Assembly: GCF_000702445.1 (NCBI RefSeq)
Contig: NZ_JNIF01000003.1
Location: 2,976,001-3,040,000, forward strand
From: Bryobacter aggregatus MPL3
Lineage (GTDB): Bacteria; Acidobacteriota; Terriglobia; Bryobacterales; Bryobacteraceae
Direction: 5' to 3'
DNA: 64,000 bases
Part shown: positions 24,988 through 34,340 of the stretch, one piece after another
Layout: each line of letters starts with the position of its first letter
How positions within the stretch are numbered: position 1 is the stretch's first letter
The notes under the pieces: model-generated
What the model saw: the letters and a program-made list of their open reading frames with translations, nothing else
What the model was told of the DNA's origin: nothing
Databases searched by the model: none
Translations under genes and position numbers: made by a program

Positions 24988-26885
24988 TTCAGACGCGCTC
25001 CGACGGGTACCTCTTCGAGAAAGGCTGCCAGCACCGGACTGCCGCCTTCCAGACTGGCCGCAACAATCATGCCCTGGCTCTCGATGCCCTTCAGCTTGCG
25101 CGGCGCGAGATTCGCAACAATCACCACCTTGCGATCGATCAGCTTCTCCGGCTGATAGGCCTTCGCGATGCCGGCGACAATCGTACGCGGCCCGCTGGCT
25201 TCCCCAATGTCGACCTTCAAGTGCAGCAGCTTGTCGGCGCCCTTCACGGGTTCGGCCGAAAGCACCTTGCCCACCCGTAAATCCACCTTCACAAAGTCGT
25301 CGATCGAGATCGTTTCCGCAATCGGCGCGATGGGCGCTTGCGGCGCTTCTTCAGCATGCTTGCCGAGCAGCGCATTCTGCCGCGCGAGTTCTTCGACTTC
25401 CAGTTCCTTCATGCGGTCGATGGCGACCTTCGCGTCCAAGCGCGGAAAGATCGGTGCGATCTCGCCAATCGGATGCCCCGCCGGCGTATGCCCCCAAACC
25501 AGCGGCCCCGCCAGATTCAATTGCACCTGGATGCGTTCGGCGCTCTCAGGGATCACCGGAGCGGCCAGCAGGTTGATCAATCGCAGGCTTTCAAAGAGCT
25601 TGTACAGCACTTCATCGAGCCGCGCCTGCGCTTCGGGCGAAGAATCCTTGGCCAGCTTCCAAGGTGCGTTTTCGACAATATACTTGTCCAGATCGCCGAT
25701 CCAGCGCCAGATCGATTCGAGCGCCTTGTGGAATTCGAAGTTCTCATACTGCGCCATCACAGTCGCCACCGTGCTGTCATCGCCGTCTACCGGCGCGGGC
25801 ACTTTGCCGTCGCGATACTGCTTGATCATCGACAGCGTACGGCTCACCAGATTGCCTAGGCCATTGGCGAGATCGGAATTGTAGCGGGCCACCAGCGCGT
25901 CGTAGCTGAAGCTGCCATCGGCGCCAAAGGGAATCTCGCGCAGCAGGAAGTAACGCAGCGCGTCGATGCCCATTACCTTCTGGATCGGTGTTGCGCGCAC
26001 GATGTTGCCCCGGCTCTTGGACATCTTGTTGTCTTCAAACAGCAGCCAGCCGTGCGAGAAGATCTTCTTCGGCAAGGGCCAACCGGCGGCCAGCAGGAAG
26101 GCAGGCCAGTAGATCGCATGGAAGCGCACGATCTCTTTCGACATCAGGTGCAGGTCGGCGGGCCACAAATCCTGCCCCTCCACCGCGGACCAGTAAGTCA
26201 TCAGCGCATCGAACCAGACATAGAACACATGCCCCGGATACTTTGGCACCGGAATGCCCCACTTGATGCTCGTTCGGCTGATCGACAGATCCTGCAGCTT
26301 CTCGTTCTTCAAGAAGGACAGGATCTCATTGCGCCGCGCCTCGGGTTGCAGGAATTCCGGATTCTGTTCATGCAGCGCGATGATCTGATCCTGAAACGCA
26401 GACAGCTTGAAGAACAGATTCTCTTCGGTCAGTAACTCGAGCGGCTGGCCTGTTTCAGGATCCACATCGCCGGGCTTCGCATCGGGAACAAAGGCTTCAT
26501 TGACCACTGAGTAATAGCCGGTGTAACTGCCCCTGTAGATATGTCCGTTCTGCTCGCAGGCATCAAACAGCTTGACCACCGCGGCGGCATGTTGCGGCGA
26601 AGTGGTGCGCTGGAATTTGTCATACTTCAGCCCGAGCTCATCCCAACTGCGCTGGAACTCAGCGGAGATCAGATCGGTATACTCCTGCGGCGACTTGCCA
26701 ATCTTGGTTGCGGCGCGCTCGATCTTCTGGCCATGCTCATCGGTGCCGGTGACCAGATACGCCTCGACGCCCTGCATCGCCTTCACGCGCTTGATCGTGT
26801 CCGCAACAATAGTCGTAAAGGTATGGCCGATATGCGGCGCTGCGTTGACGTAATAAATCGGGGTCGTTAAGTAGTATTTGCTCAT
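24984..26885 (-). CDS. metG: Methionyl-tRNA synthetase with C-terminal tRNA-binding domain
   Basis: This 633-residue class I synthetase charges tRNA-Met. The catalytic motifs are A-A-P-H-I-G-H near residue 18 (HIGH) and K-M-S-K-S near 300. The C-terminal 110 residues form an EMAP/Trbp111 OB-fold (D-L-R-V-G-K-V-L-S-A-E-P-V-K-G-A-D-K-L), used for tRNA binding and dimerisation. The zinc-knuckle insertion lacks cysteines (residues about 125-155), so this is a zinc-free Bacillus-like form. It starts at the last base of larC (TAATG), which implies coupled translation. Confidence 0.97.
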   Translation of the reverse strand: MSKYYLTTPIYYVNAAPHIGHTFTTIVADTIKRVKAMQGVEAYLVTGTDEHGQKIERAATKIGKSPQEYTDLISAEFQRSWDELGLKYDKFQRTTSPQHAAAVVKLFDACEQNGHIYRGSYTGYYSVVNEAFVPDAKPGDVDPETGQPLELLTEENLFFKLSAFQDQIIALHEQNPEFLQPEARRNEILSFLKNEKLQDLSISRTSIKWGIPVPKYPGHVFYVWFDALMTYWSAVEGQDLWPADLHLMSKEIVRFHAIYWPAFLLAAGWPLPKKIFSHGWLLFEDNKMSKSRGNIVRATPIQKVMGIDALRYFLLREIPFGADGSFSYDALVARYNSDLANGLGNLVSRTLSMIKQYRDGKVPAPVDGDDSTVATVMAQYENFEFHKALESIWRWIGDLDKYIVENAPWKLAKDSSPEAQARLDEVLYKLFESLRLINLLAAPVIPESAERIQVQLNLAGPLVWGHTPAGHPIGEIAPIFPRLDAKVAIDRMKELEVEELARQNALLGKHAEEAPQAPIAPIAETISIDDFVKVDLRVGKVLSAEPVKGADKLLHLKVDIGEASGPRTIVAGIAKAYQPEKLIDRKVVIVANLAPRKLKGIESQGMIVAASLEGGSPVLAAFLEEVPVGARLK

Positions 26886-28120
26886 TAGGCTTTCGTCTTG
26901 AGATAAGCGAAGTTCGCCGCGGAAATCACGTCCTTGAGTGGGACATTCTTCGTACGCGCGAGGTTCTGGCAGTCATCAAACTCCGGAGCGAACCCGGAGC
27001 CGCTCACCTTGATCCGCACCGGGCCATAGGGAGTCTTCACTTCTGTAAATTCGCGGGGCAGGGTACGGCGCTCTGCTGTCGTGATGCGCAGGCCCAGCGT
27101 TGTCGTTTCGCGCAGGATCAGGCTTGCCAGCGCGTCCTTGTCCTCGATCTTCGCAACCACGCTCAGAATGTGGCCCGGGCGATTCTTCTTCATCAGCACC
27201 GGCGTCAAGGTGACGTCCAGCGCTCCGGCCAGAAACAGCGCATCCATCGTGTAGCCGAGCACCTGCGGCGAGGAGTCATCGATGTTCGCTTCGATCACCA
27301 GGACAGACTGCGCCTCGGTCTTTTCGACACGGTCTCCAATCGTAATGCGCAGAACATTCGCGCGATTTGCAAAGTCCTTCGTGCCGGCGCCATAGCCCAG
27401 CGAGTTGATGTTCACCGAAGGCATCGGGCCATAGCCCTTGGCCAGTGCGGCAAGAATGGCGGCCCCAGTCGGCGTGGTGAGTTCAACGGCAGGGCCATCG
27501 ACATAGACCGGCTTGTCCTTCAACAGCAATGCCGTCGCAGGTGCGGGCACCGGCAACACACCATGCGCGGCCGTTACCGTTCCCGAGCCGACATTGATTG
27601 CCGAGCTATATACCTCGTCCACCTTCAACAGATGCAGGCCGTAGCAGGCGCCGACAATGTCGGCGATGGAATCCACCGCGCCCACTTCATGGAAGTGCAC
27701 TTGCTCGATCGGCATGCCGTGCACCTTCGCCTCGGCCTCGCCCAGCACCTGAAAGACGCGGCTGGCCGATGCCTTCACCGGCGCTGGAATCTTCGCCTTG
27801 TCGATCAGCTCGAGAATCTGGCTGAGTCCGCGATGCGAGTGATCGTGTGTCTGCTCATGCGTGTGGTCATGGGGATGATCATGATCGTGGTGGTGGTGAT
27901 GATGGCCCTGTTCGTCGGCCGGCAGGTCTCCAATCAGCACTTGAAATTTCGTTGCCGTAATGCCGTAGCGGATCGTCTTCTCCGCCTTGTATTTCGCGCC
28001 CAGGCCGAGGTGTTCCAGTCCATGGATCAGTTTGTGGGCGTCCGCCCCCGCATCGATCAACGCGCCAACCGTCATGTCTCCGCTCACGCCGGAAAAGGCA
28101 TCGAAATAGGCTACTCGCAT
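26885..28120 (-). CDS. larC: LarC: nickel-insertion protein for the lactate-racemase-type pincer cofactor
   Basis: This 411-residue protein matches LarC (DUF111). The N-terminus reads Y-F-D-A-F-S-G-V-S-G-D-M, followed by a His-rich loop (residues 73-97, about 14 His) as found in the family's nickel-binding linker. F-H-E-V-G-A-V-D-S-I-A-D-I-V-G is conserved. The C-terminal half (I-E-A-N-I-D-D-S-S-P-Q-V-L-G) is the CTP-dependent nickel-inserting part, here in one uninterrupted frame. Nickel is put into pyridinium-3,5-bisthiocarboxylate mononucleotide, whose other makers LarB and LarE are not in the window. It is the first gene of the six-gene minus-strand operon. Confidence 0.92.
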   Translation of the reverse strand: MRVAYFDAFSGVSGDMTVGALIDAGADAHKLIHGLEHLGLGAKYKAEKTIRYGITATKFQVLIGDLPADEQGHHHHHHDHDHPHDHTHEQTHDHSHRGLSQILELIDKAKIPAPVKASASRVFQVLGEAEAKVHGMPIEQVHFHEVGAVDSIADIVGACYGLHLLKVDEVYSSAINVGSGTVTAAHGVLPVPAPATALLLKDKPVYVDGPAVELTTPTGAAILAALAKGYGPMPSVNINSLGYGAGTKDFANRANVLRITIGDRVEKTEAQSVLVIEANIDDSSPQVLGYTMDALFLAGALDVTLTPVLMKKNRPGHILSVVAKIEDKDALASLILRETTTLGLRITTAERRTLPREFTEVKTPYGPVRIKVSGSGFAPEFDDCQNLARTKNVPLKDVISAANFAYLKTKA

Positions 28121-28156
28121 GTTTTAGGTCTCTGTTTCCTATTATCCTCTGGACTG

Positions 28157-29071
28157 ATGCAGATGGTAGTCGAGGACCGGGAAAAGGGGCTTTCGTTGAA
28201 GCGATTTCTGCCCGCGCGCCTGCCTGCCTTCACTTCGATGTACTTGGCGAAGTGTGTATTGGCGGGGCAGTGCCGGGTGAATGGCGAGGTGCGGTCCTGG
28301 GGTTTCCGGGTACGCCCGGGGGAAATCGTCGAGATGGAGCTTGACCCCGATGCGGCAACGGGCCGCACGCCGGAAAACATTCCGCTTGAGATTCTTTTTG
28401 AGGACGCAGAGATGCTCGCGGTGCACAAGCCGGCCGGGATGCTGGTGCATCCGACGAAGCACGTGAAGTCCGGTACCCTCGCGAACGCGCTTGCCTACTA
28501 CCTGCCCGAGCGCTTCTGGTTCCCACATCGTCTCGATCGCGACACGAGTGGTGTTCTATTGGTGGCCAAGACCGCCCGGACCCTCTCGATGCTGGTGCGC
28601 GCCTGGCAACGCGGCGAAGTGAAAAAGACCTATCTGGCGCTGGTGGAAGGATGGGTCCGTGAAGAGCAAAGGACGATCGACGCCCCGATCAGTCGCGATG
28701 GCAACGCGAAGCCGGAGTGGGGCGTGCGTCCTGATGGAAAGCCCGCCCTATCCCAATTGCGAGTATTGCGCCGCCTCAACAGCGGGCGGACGCTGGTTGA
28801 GCTAGAACCCGTCACTGGCCGAACGAATCAGCTCCGCATCCACTGCGCCCACATCGGCCATCCCATCGTCGGCGATGTCCTCTACGGGCAGGGGAGCGAC
28901 CAGCGGCTGTACCTGCACGCTCTGCGCCTGGAGAGCAGCCCGCGCGGCCCTTACGATGCCGGCAGCATGGACCCCGCTCTTGCCAAGAGCAGTGATGTGG
29001 CCCATCTTGCGGCCGGGACGCGCCTCGTCTTTTCCATAGAGGTGCAAGCGGATTTCGGGGAACTGGAGTAG
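28157..29071 (+). CDS. RluA-family rRNA/tRNA pseudouridine synthase
   Basis: The ATG at 28157 gives 304 residues; the frame is open much further upstream but that part lies inside larC and is noise. An S4-like domain (L-S-L-K-R-F-L-P-A-R..C-R-V-N-G-E-V) is followed by the catalytic domain with H-R-L-D-R-D-T-S-G (catalytic Asp) and the late motif G-R-T-N-Q-L-R-I-H. It converts uridine to pseudouridine in RNA; which site is unclear. The start lies 36 bp from divergent larC. The last 270 bp overlap the convergent purK gene, and both genes have conserved residues in the overlap. Confidence 0.93.
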   Translation: MQMVVEDREKGLSLKRFLPARLPAFTSMYLAKCVLAGQCRVNGEVRSWGFRVRPGEIVEMELDPDAATGRTPENIPLEILFEDAEMLAVHKPAGMLVHPTKHVKSGTLANALAYYLPERFWFPHRLDRDTSGVLLVAKTARTLSMLVRAWQRGEVKKTYLALVEGWVREEQRTIDAPISRDGNAKPEWGVRPDGKPALSQLRVLRRLNSGRTLVELEPVTGRTNQLRIHCAHIGHPIVGDVLYGQGSDQRLYLHALRLESSPRGPYDAGSMDPALAKSSDVAHLAAGTRLVFSIEVQADFGELE

Positions 29072-30040
29072 CGCGGCCCAGTCGGGCGGATTGGGCTGCC
29101 AGAGATCGCCCAGCAGATTCGCCATTGCTGCCGGTGCATGGAAGCGCGGATCGCCCAGCGGCAATCCACAAATCGCCCGCAGTTGCTGCTCAAACTGGCT
29201 GGTGGTCGCGGCATCGATCGTCAGATGTCCGGAATTGTGCGGCCGCGGTGCAATCTCGTTGACGATCACCGTGCCATCGCTCTTCAGAAACAGCTCGACG
29301 CAGGCGACGCCAACGATGTTCAGCTTCTCGAAAATTCCCCGCGTGATCGCGAGCGCATCCTTTGCCGACTTTGCCGTGACGACAGCGGGCGCCGTTGTCA
29401 GATCGAGAATGTGGTTCTGATGGGAGTTCTCAAACACCCCATAGTCCACAAAATGGCCGTCCAGCCCGCGCGCCGCCACGACAGAAAGCTCCCGCTCAAA
29501 GGGCACAAAGGCTTCGAGCACGCAGGGCTGCCGCTCTAATTGATCCCAGGCCGCGCGCAGTTCGTCGTCGCTCGCAACCTTGATCTGCCCCTTGCCGTCA
29601 TAGCCAAAGCCGGCGGTCTTGAGAATCGCTGGATAGCTGCAGCCGCTCGGCAACTCGCTCGTGATCTCGACAAAGCCGGTAACCGGAAAACCATTCGCTC
29701 GCAGAAAGTTCTTCTCACGCAGCCGATGCTGCGTGGTGGCCAGCACCTCGGCGCCCGGGCGTAGCGGCACGATCGATTCGGTGGCGAGAGCCGCTGCAGC
29801 CGGCACGTTCTCAAACTCGAGTGTGACGACATCCACCTTCTTTGCGAACTTGCGGATCGCGCTCAGGTCGTCATAGCTGGCAACGATTTCCAGATCGGCA
29901 ATCTGACCGGCTGGCGTATTTGCATCCGGAGACAAGACCACGATCTTGTAGCCCATCTGGCGTGCGGCAATCGCCAGCATCCGGCCCAGTTGGCCGCTGC
30001 CTAAAATTCCAATCGTCGAGCCGGGCAGAATCGGCTTCAT
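28802..30040 (-). CDS. purK: 5-(Carboxyamino)imidazole ribonucleotide synthase (PurK), tail extended
   Basis: This 412-residue ATP-grasp enzyme carboxylates aminoimidazole ribonucleotide with bicarbonate and ATP in purine synthesis. Motifs are [13 protein letters not shown] near the N-terminus, [25 protein letters not shown] and K-M-G-H-I-T-A-L-G near residue 350. PurK normally ends shortly after that motif; here about 45 further residues (acidic, low complexity) run antisense to the conserved end of the pseudouridine synthase. The start overlaps purE by 4 bp (ATGA). Confidence 0.95.
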   Translation of the reverse strand: MKPILPGSTIGILGSGQLGRMLAIAARQMGYKIVVLSPDANTPAGQIADLEIVASYDDLSAIRKFAKKVDVVTLEFENVPAAAALATESIVPLRPGAEVLATTQHRLREKNFLRANGFPVTGFVEITSELPSGCSYPAILKTAGFGYDGKGQIKVASDDELRAAWDQLERQPCVLEAFVPFERELSVVAARGLDGHFVDYGVFENSHQNHILDLTTAPAVVTAKSAKDALAITRGIFEKLNIVGVACVELFLKSDGTVIVNEIAPRPHNSGHLTIDAATTSQFEQQLRAICGLPLGDPRFHAPAAMANLLGDLWQPNPPDWAALLQFPEIRLHLYGKDEARPGRKMGHITALGKSGVHAAGIVRAARAALQAQSVQVQPLVAPLPVEDIADDGMADVGAVDAELIRSASDGF

Positions 30041-30528
30041 GGCAATGTTTCCCGGCGGACTTTGGCGGTCTGTTCGCTGCGAAAGGTACGCAATTTTGCG
30101 CGCAATTCCGCATCATGATTGGCAAGGATCGCCACCGCCAACAGGGCAGCGTTGATCGCACCGGCACGCCCGATGGCGAGGGTGCCCACAGGAATGCCAC
30201 CTGGCATCTGAACAATGGAATACAACGAATCGATTCCCTTCATCACTTGCGATTCCACCGGCACGCCCAGCACTGGGATGAGCGTCTGAGCGGCCACCAT
30301 GCCGGGCAAGTGGGCGGCCCCACCTGCTCCGGCAATGATGACTTCAATTCCTCGTTCCTCAGCCTCGCGTGCATAGGCCGTCATGAAGTCAGGAGTGCGA
30401 TGCGCACTCACAATCCGGCATTCATGCGGCACTCCGAAAAAGGTCAGCATTTCGTCGCTGTGCCTCATGGTTTCCCAATCGGACTTCGAACCCATGATGA
30501 CGCCGACCAAGGGCGGGGCCGTAGACAT
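30037..30528 (-). CDS. purE: N5-carboxyaminoimidazole ribonucleotide mutase (PurE)
   Basis: This 163-residue protein has the class I PurE hallmark G-S-K-S-D-W-E near residue 13, S-A-H-R-T-P near 40, and [11 protein letters not shown] near 65-75. It moves the carboxylate from N5-CAIR to make CAIR, the step after PurK. The gene follows icd by 6 bp and overlaps purK by 4 bp, giving an icd-purE-purK run. The window shows no purine-riboswitch-like leader before purE. Confidence 0.96.
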   Translation of the reverse strand: MSTAPPLVGVIMGSKSDWETMRHSDEMLTFFGVPHECRIVSAHRTPDFMTAYAREAEERGIEVIIAGAGGAAHLPGMVAAQTLIPVLGVPVESQVMKGIDSLYSIVQMPGGIPVGTLAIGRAGAINAALLAVAILANHDAELRAKLRTFRSEQTAKVRRETLP

Positions 30529-30534
30529 GGAGGA

Positions 30535-31968
30535 CTACTGGCCCTGGCTCAGCGAATAACCACGCTGGCCGTCGAAGTAGAACAGACCCTCGGTCTTGAT
30601 GATCGAGAAGCCGGCCTCGACGAACTTGGCATAAAGCGCGGCGGTGTCCTGCTGGGTCAACTCGCCCACTTTGCCTTCAAAGCGGCAGCGCCACTGGTCG
30701 GCAACGGCGGCTTCGGTTGAGCCAATCGGGTAGACCTTGGTGCCGCGGCTGGAGATCAGCACAAACTTCAGCTTGTCGGTGCTGAGCTTTTCCACCTGCG
30801 GTCCGAGTTCGCTTGCATTGCCTTTGGTCCAGTTGATGAAGATGTCGATGCCGGCGGTTTCGGTTTTGCCGACGGTGGGGATGGCCGGCTCCTTCAGCTT
30901 CGGCAGTTCCTTATATTCTACGGGCTTCAGCAACTGCGGCAGCTTGCCGACGTTGGCAACGACAGCATCGGCAAATTCCTTGGTGCCAACCTTCGTCTTC
31001 GACACGCCTTCCTTGAAGATGTCGTAGGTGTGCGTGCCGTCCTCGAGCGTCTTCAGCCAGGCATTGTGCACGCGTTGCGCAACGTCGGGCTGGCCGATGT
31101 GCGCGAGCATCATGACGCCGCCCAGCAGCAGGCCGGAGGGGTTTGCGAGATTCTGACCAGCGCGGCGCGGCGCGGAGCCATGGATCGCCTCAAACATCGC
31201 ATACTTCATGCCGATGTTCGACGAACCGGCCAGGCCCACTGAGCCGGCAATCTGCGCAGCAACGTCGGACAGGATGTCGCCATAGAGGTTCGGCATCACG
31301 ATCACGTCAAAGACGCCGGGCGTATCGGCAAGCTTCGCCGCACCGATGTCGACGATCCAATGTTCCTTCTCAATTTCGGGATACTCGGCGCCGAGCTCAT
31401 CGAAGATCTTATGGAACAAGCCATCGGAGATCTTCATGATGTTGTCTTTGGTGAAGCAGGTGACCTTCTTGCGGCCATTCGCCTTAGCGTACTCAAACGC
31501 GTAGCGAACGATACGCTCGGTACCCCGGCGGCTGATCAGCTTGATCGATTCGGTGACGTCGGCAGACAACTGGTATTCAATGCCGGCATACAGATCTTCT
31601 TCGTTCTCGCGGACAATGACGACGTCCATGCCCTGGTGCTTGGTCTGCACAAAGGGATGGTAGGCGACGCAAGGACGGACATTTGCATAAAGGCCCAGCA
31701 TCTTTCGCGTGGTCACGTTCAGGCTCTTGAAGCCGCCACCCTGCGGGGTGGTGATCGGAGCCTTCAGAAACACCTTCGTGCGCAGCAGGCTGTCGATCGA
31801 AGACTGATCGATGCCCGTTGAGTTTCCGCGGAGATAAACCTTCTCGCCGATCTCAATGGTTTCGATGTCGAGTTGTGCGCCCGCTGCCTCCAGGATGTGC
31901 AACGTCGCGGCCATGATTTCAGGGCCAATTCCGTCGCCATGGGCGACTGTAATCGGAGTTTTTGCCAT
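30535..31968 (-). CDS. icd: NADP-type isocitrate dehydrogenase with C-terminal extension (Thermus-like form)
   Basis: This 477-residue protein oxidises isocitrate to 2-oxoglutarate in the TCA cycle. The isopropylmalate/isocitrate dehydrogenase core has G-D-G-I-G-P-E-I at the start, the substrate loop T-P-Q-G-G-G-F-K-S-L-N-V, R-E-N-E-E-D-L-Y-A-G-I-E-Y, N-L-Y-G-D-I-L-S-D and H-G-S-A-P. About 140 extra residues (from about 335) form a separate C-terminal domain seen in the Thermus and Rickettsia forms. It leads purE and purK; the 72-bp gap to flgL probably holds its promoter. Confidence 0.93.
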   Translation of the reverse strand: MAKTPITVAHGDGIGPEIMAATLHILEAAGAQLDIETIEIGEKVYLRGNSTGIDQSSIDSLLRTKVFLKAPITTPQGGGFKSLNVTTRKMLGLYANVRPCVAYHPFVQTKHQGMDVVIVRENEEDLYAGIEYQLSADVTESIKLISRRGTERIVRYAFEYAKANGRKKVTCFTKDNIMKISDGLFHKIFDELGAEYPEIEKEHWIVDIGAAKLADTPGVFDVIVMPNLYGDILSDVAAQIAGSVGLAGSSNIGMKYAMFEAIHGSAPRRAGQNLANPSGLLLGGVMMLAHIGQPDVAQRVHNAWLKTLEDGTHTYDIFKEGVSKTKVGTKEFADAVVANVGKLPQLLKPVEYKELPKLKEPAIPTVGKTETAGIDIFINWTKGNASELGPQVEKLSTDKLKFVLISSRGTKVYPIGSTEAAVADQWRCRFEGKVGELTQQDTAALYAKFVEAGFSIIKTEGLFYFDGQRGYSLSQGQ

Positions 31969-32040
31969 ATATTTTTGAGCTAAACATTCAGCGTACTATA
32001 GACGTCCCGATTGTGGCCGCCGGGACAGGACTGCGAGGGG

Positions 32041-32958
32041 CTAACCGAGGAAGTCAAAGAGGCTGGTGCGGGGACGCTGGGCGCGAATTTGCAGCGCGGA
32101 TTGTTGATTGAACTCGGCCTGCTGCATATCGAGAATCGACTGCGTATAGTCGGCGCTCTCTAAGCGGTTGAGTTGTGTGTTCAGCCGGAGGTCTGCCGCG
32201 CCGGTAGCTGCTGTCGCATCATAGACGCGGCTCTGCGCCGTGCCATAGAAACTAAGTTCATCGGAGACGTGATGGAATGCCGCCTCTATCGATTGCATGG
32301 AGGTTTTGACCGCACTGACATCGCGCGCATCGAGCGCGGCCTTCAACTGTTGGAGTGCGGCAAACGCACTCTTCGAGATACCGTTTGAATCTGTGGTCTG
32401 GTTATCGAAGATCGCATCGCCAGAATGAGCAATGTCGAAAGGACTGCCACCGGGATAGAGACTTTGGCGTGTACTGGCAGAACCGGCATAGGCCGTGACG
32501 GCGCCGAGGTTCGGATCAAAATCAAAGGGCTGTACCGTATCGCTGTTGCCGGAAAAAACATAGCGGCCTTCCACCGCTAAGTTTGAAATATTGAGGAGTT
32601 GCTGGGTGAGATCGGAGGCCTGCAGCGACAGGGAGGTCCAGGTGGATTCTGAATTGAAATCGGATTGCGCCTGCCCTGCGAGGACGCGAGCACTCTCAAG
32701 TGTCTTGACTGCCGAGGAAAGAGCCCCTTCTGCGGCATCGACTTCCGCCTTCGTACGCCCTAGGTTGTTCTTGAGCTGTGCATTCGCTGCCAGTTCCGAC
32801 CGTGTGCTCAACAGCGGACTGATGCCATCCGGCTCATCGGCGGCGGAGAAGATTCTCTTCCCGCTGGTTACTTGGCGTTGAGCGCGATCCATCCGCGCTT
32901 GGATTTGGTTGAGGCCACGAAGGAACCGGAGATCGCTGGGGGAAAGAGAATTGGTCAT
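32041..32958 (-). CDS. flgL: Flagellar hook-filament junction protein FlgL
   Basis: This 305-residue protein has the flagellin-type N-terminal helix (L-R-F-L-R-G-L-N-Q-I-Q-A-R-M-D-R-A-Q-R-Q-V-T-S-G-K-R) and the matching C-terminal helix (L-N-R-L-E-S-A-D-Y-T-Q-S-I-L-D-M-Q-Q-A-E-F). The middle is variable. It is the last junction subunit between hook and filament (HAP3). It lies 11 bp after flgK. The filament gene itself is not in the window. Confidence 0.92.
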   Translation of the reverse strand: MTNSLSPSDLRFLRGLNQIQARMDRAQRQVTSGKRIFSAADEPDGISPLLSTRSELAANAQLKNNLGRTKAEVDAAEGALSSAVKTLESARVLAGQAQSDFNSESTWTSLSLQASDLTQQLLNISNLAVEGRYVFSGNSDTVQPFDFDPNLGAVTAYAGSASTRQSLYPGGSPFDIAHSGDAIFDNQTTDSNGISKSAFAALQQLKAALDARDVSAVKTSMQSIEAAFHHVSDELSFYGTAQSRVYDATAATGAADLRLNTQLNRLESADYTQSILDMQQAEFNQQSALQIRAQRPRTSLFDFLG

Positions 32959-32969
32959 GGAAGAGGCCT

Positions 32970-34331
32970 CTAATTGAAGATATTGAGAATGGTCTGGGTC
33001 ATCTCGTTGATGGTCTTAAACAACTGCGCGGAAGCCTGGTAAGACCGCTGGTACTGGATCAGCAGGCTCGCCTCTTCATCAAGGGAAACTCCCTGGACAC
33101 TGGCCCGTAGTTCCTTGGCCTGGAGCAATAAGTCTCCTTGGACCTGGGAGGCGCCCTGGGCGTTGGATAAGTCGCGGCCCACACGTCCGGCGACGGTGCC
33201 ATAGTACTGCTGGAAGGTCTGATCCTGGATGAAGCGGCCCTGCGCGAGTTGCGTCAACGCAATGGCATTCGCATTGCCTCCGGGCTGGTTTGCGCCAGCC
33301 AGCGCCAACTGGTCTGTGCTCAGTGCATTCACTTGGAAGGTGTAGGCCGCGCCCAGCCCGCTTTGATAGGAGAAGAGGTCCTGTGTCGGCGCGTTGCCGT
33401 TCTGATCGATCCCCTGCGCCAGCGTCTGATTCACCTGGTCCGCAAACTGGCTGGCCAGCGTATCGAGATCAGAGAGATAAGACGGAAGCTTATTGTTATA
33501 GACATCCACCAATGCCGCAACTTTTCCGCCATGGAGCAGATTCGTAATCTCGCCGCCATCGGAATCCACAATCCGCGCCTGATCATTCACCACATCGGTT
33601 GAGAGTTCATAGCGCCGATTGCCAATCACTAGTAAGGATTGCCCGCCGAGATAGACGCTCATGCTCCCGTCCGGCGCTTCAATAGCCTGGAAATCCACCA
33701 GCTTGGAGAGTTCCTCGAGCGAGGCGTAAAGCTTGGCGTCGGTGCCCGGATCGGTCCCACCGTCCACGCCGTTCCGGCGTGACACGTTGAGCTCCTGGAT
33801 GGTGGCCGCAATGGCATTGATCTGATCGACGGTGGAGCGGATGCTGTTCTGCGTGTTGCCCCGTTCTGCCTGGAGCTGGCTGGCCGTCGTCTGGAAGCTG
33901 GTGGCGACGTCGCCTGCCCGGTCGAGAACCACCTGACGGCTGGAGGCATCGTTCGGCGCAACGGTCAACTGGGAAATCGAGTTCAGAAAATTGTTGATCG
34001 CAGACGGAATGCCCGCGCCATCTGTCACCGGAAACAGCGTGGCAATAGAGCTGAGACTCGCCTCCCGCTGGTCCTGAAAGCCGGCCTCGCTGTTGCGCCG
34101 CTGGACATTCGCCTCGCTGTAGCGGTCGCGATAGTTGGTCAACGGGGCAGGGGAGACGCCCCCGATGATGCTTCTGGCCGGATCGAAACGATCGGCGATA
34201 AAATCCTGCCGCTGCTTTGCGTACCCGGGCGTGTTGATATTGACGACATTGCTTTGGGTGGTTGCGAGCGCGCGCTCAAAGGCCCGCATGGCGGCGGCTG
34301 TCGAGGACAAGGAACCAAACAAATTTCCCAT
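32970..34331 (-). CDS. flgK: Flagellar hook-associated protein 1 FlgK
   Basis: This 453-residue protein has the N-terminal rod/hook helix (A-M-R-A-F-E-R-A-L-A-T-T-Q-S-N-V-V-N-I-N-T-P-G-Y-A-K-Q-R) and the C-terminal S-L-D-E-E-A-S-L-L-I-Q-Y-Q-R-S-Y-Q-A-S-A-Q of FlgK. It forms the first ring at the hook-filament junction. It follows the small gene at 34341 by 9 bp and precedes flgL by 11 bp. The order flgM-orf-flgK-flgL is the usual late hook operon. Confidence 0.95.
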   Translation of the reverse strand: MGNLFGSLSSTAAAMRAFERALATTQSNVVNINTPGYAKQRQDFIADRFDPARSIIGGVSPAPLTNYRDRYSEANVQRRNSEAGFQDQREASLSSIATLFPVTDGAGIPSAINNFLNSISQLTVAPNDASSRQVVLDRAGDVATSFQTTASQLQAERGNTQNSIRSTVDQINAIAATIQELNVSRRNGVDGGTDPGTDAKLYASLEELSKLVDFQAIEAPDGSMSVYLGGQSLLVIGNRRYELSTDVVNDQARIVDSDGGEITNLLHGGKVAALVDVYNNKLPSYLSDLDTLASQFADQVNQTLAQGIDQNGNAPTQDLFSYQSGLGAAYTFQVNALSTDQLALAGANQPGGNANAIALTQLAQGRFIQDQTFQQYYGTVAGRVGRDLSNAQGASQVQGDLLLQAKELRASVQGVSLDEEASLLIQYQRSYQASAQLFKTINEMTQTILNIFN

Positions 34332-34340
34332 GCTACGCCC

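Noticed and set aside
27170-28156. Long 5' extension of the RluA frame
   Set aside because: Antisense to larC and rich in His/Arg; the domain starts at the ATG at 28157.
30037-31968. purE as part of a nickel-pincer (larB) locus because larC is near
   Set aside because: The sequence has class I PurE motifs and is coupled to purK; LarB lacks this context.
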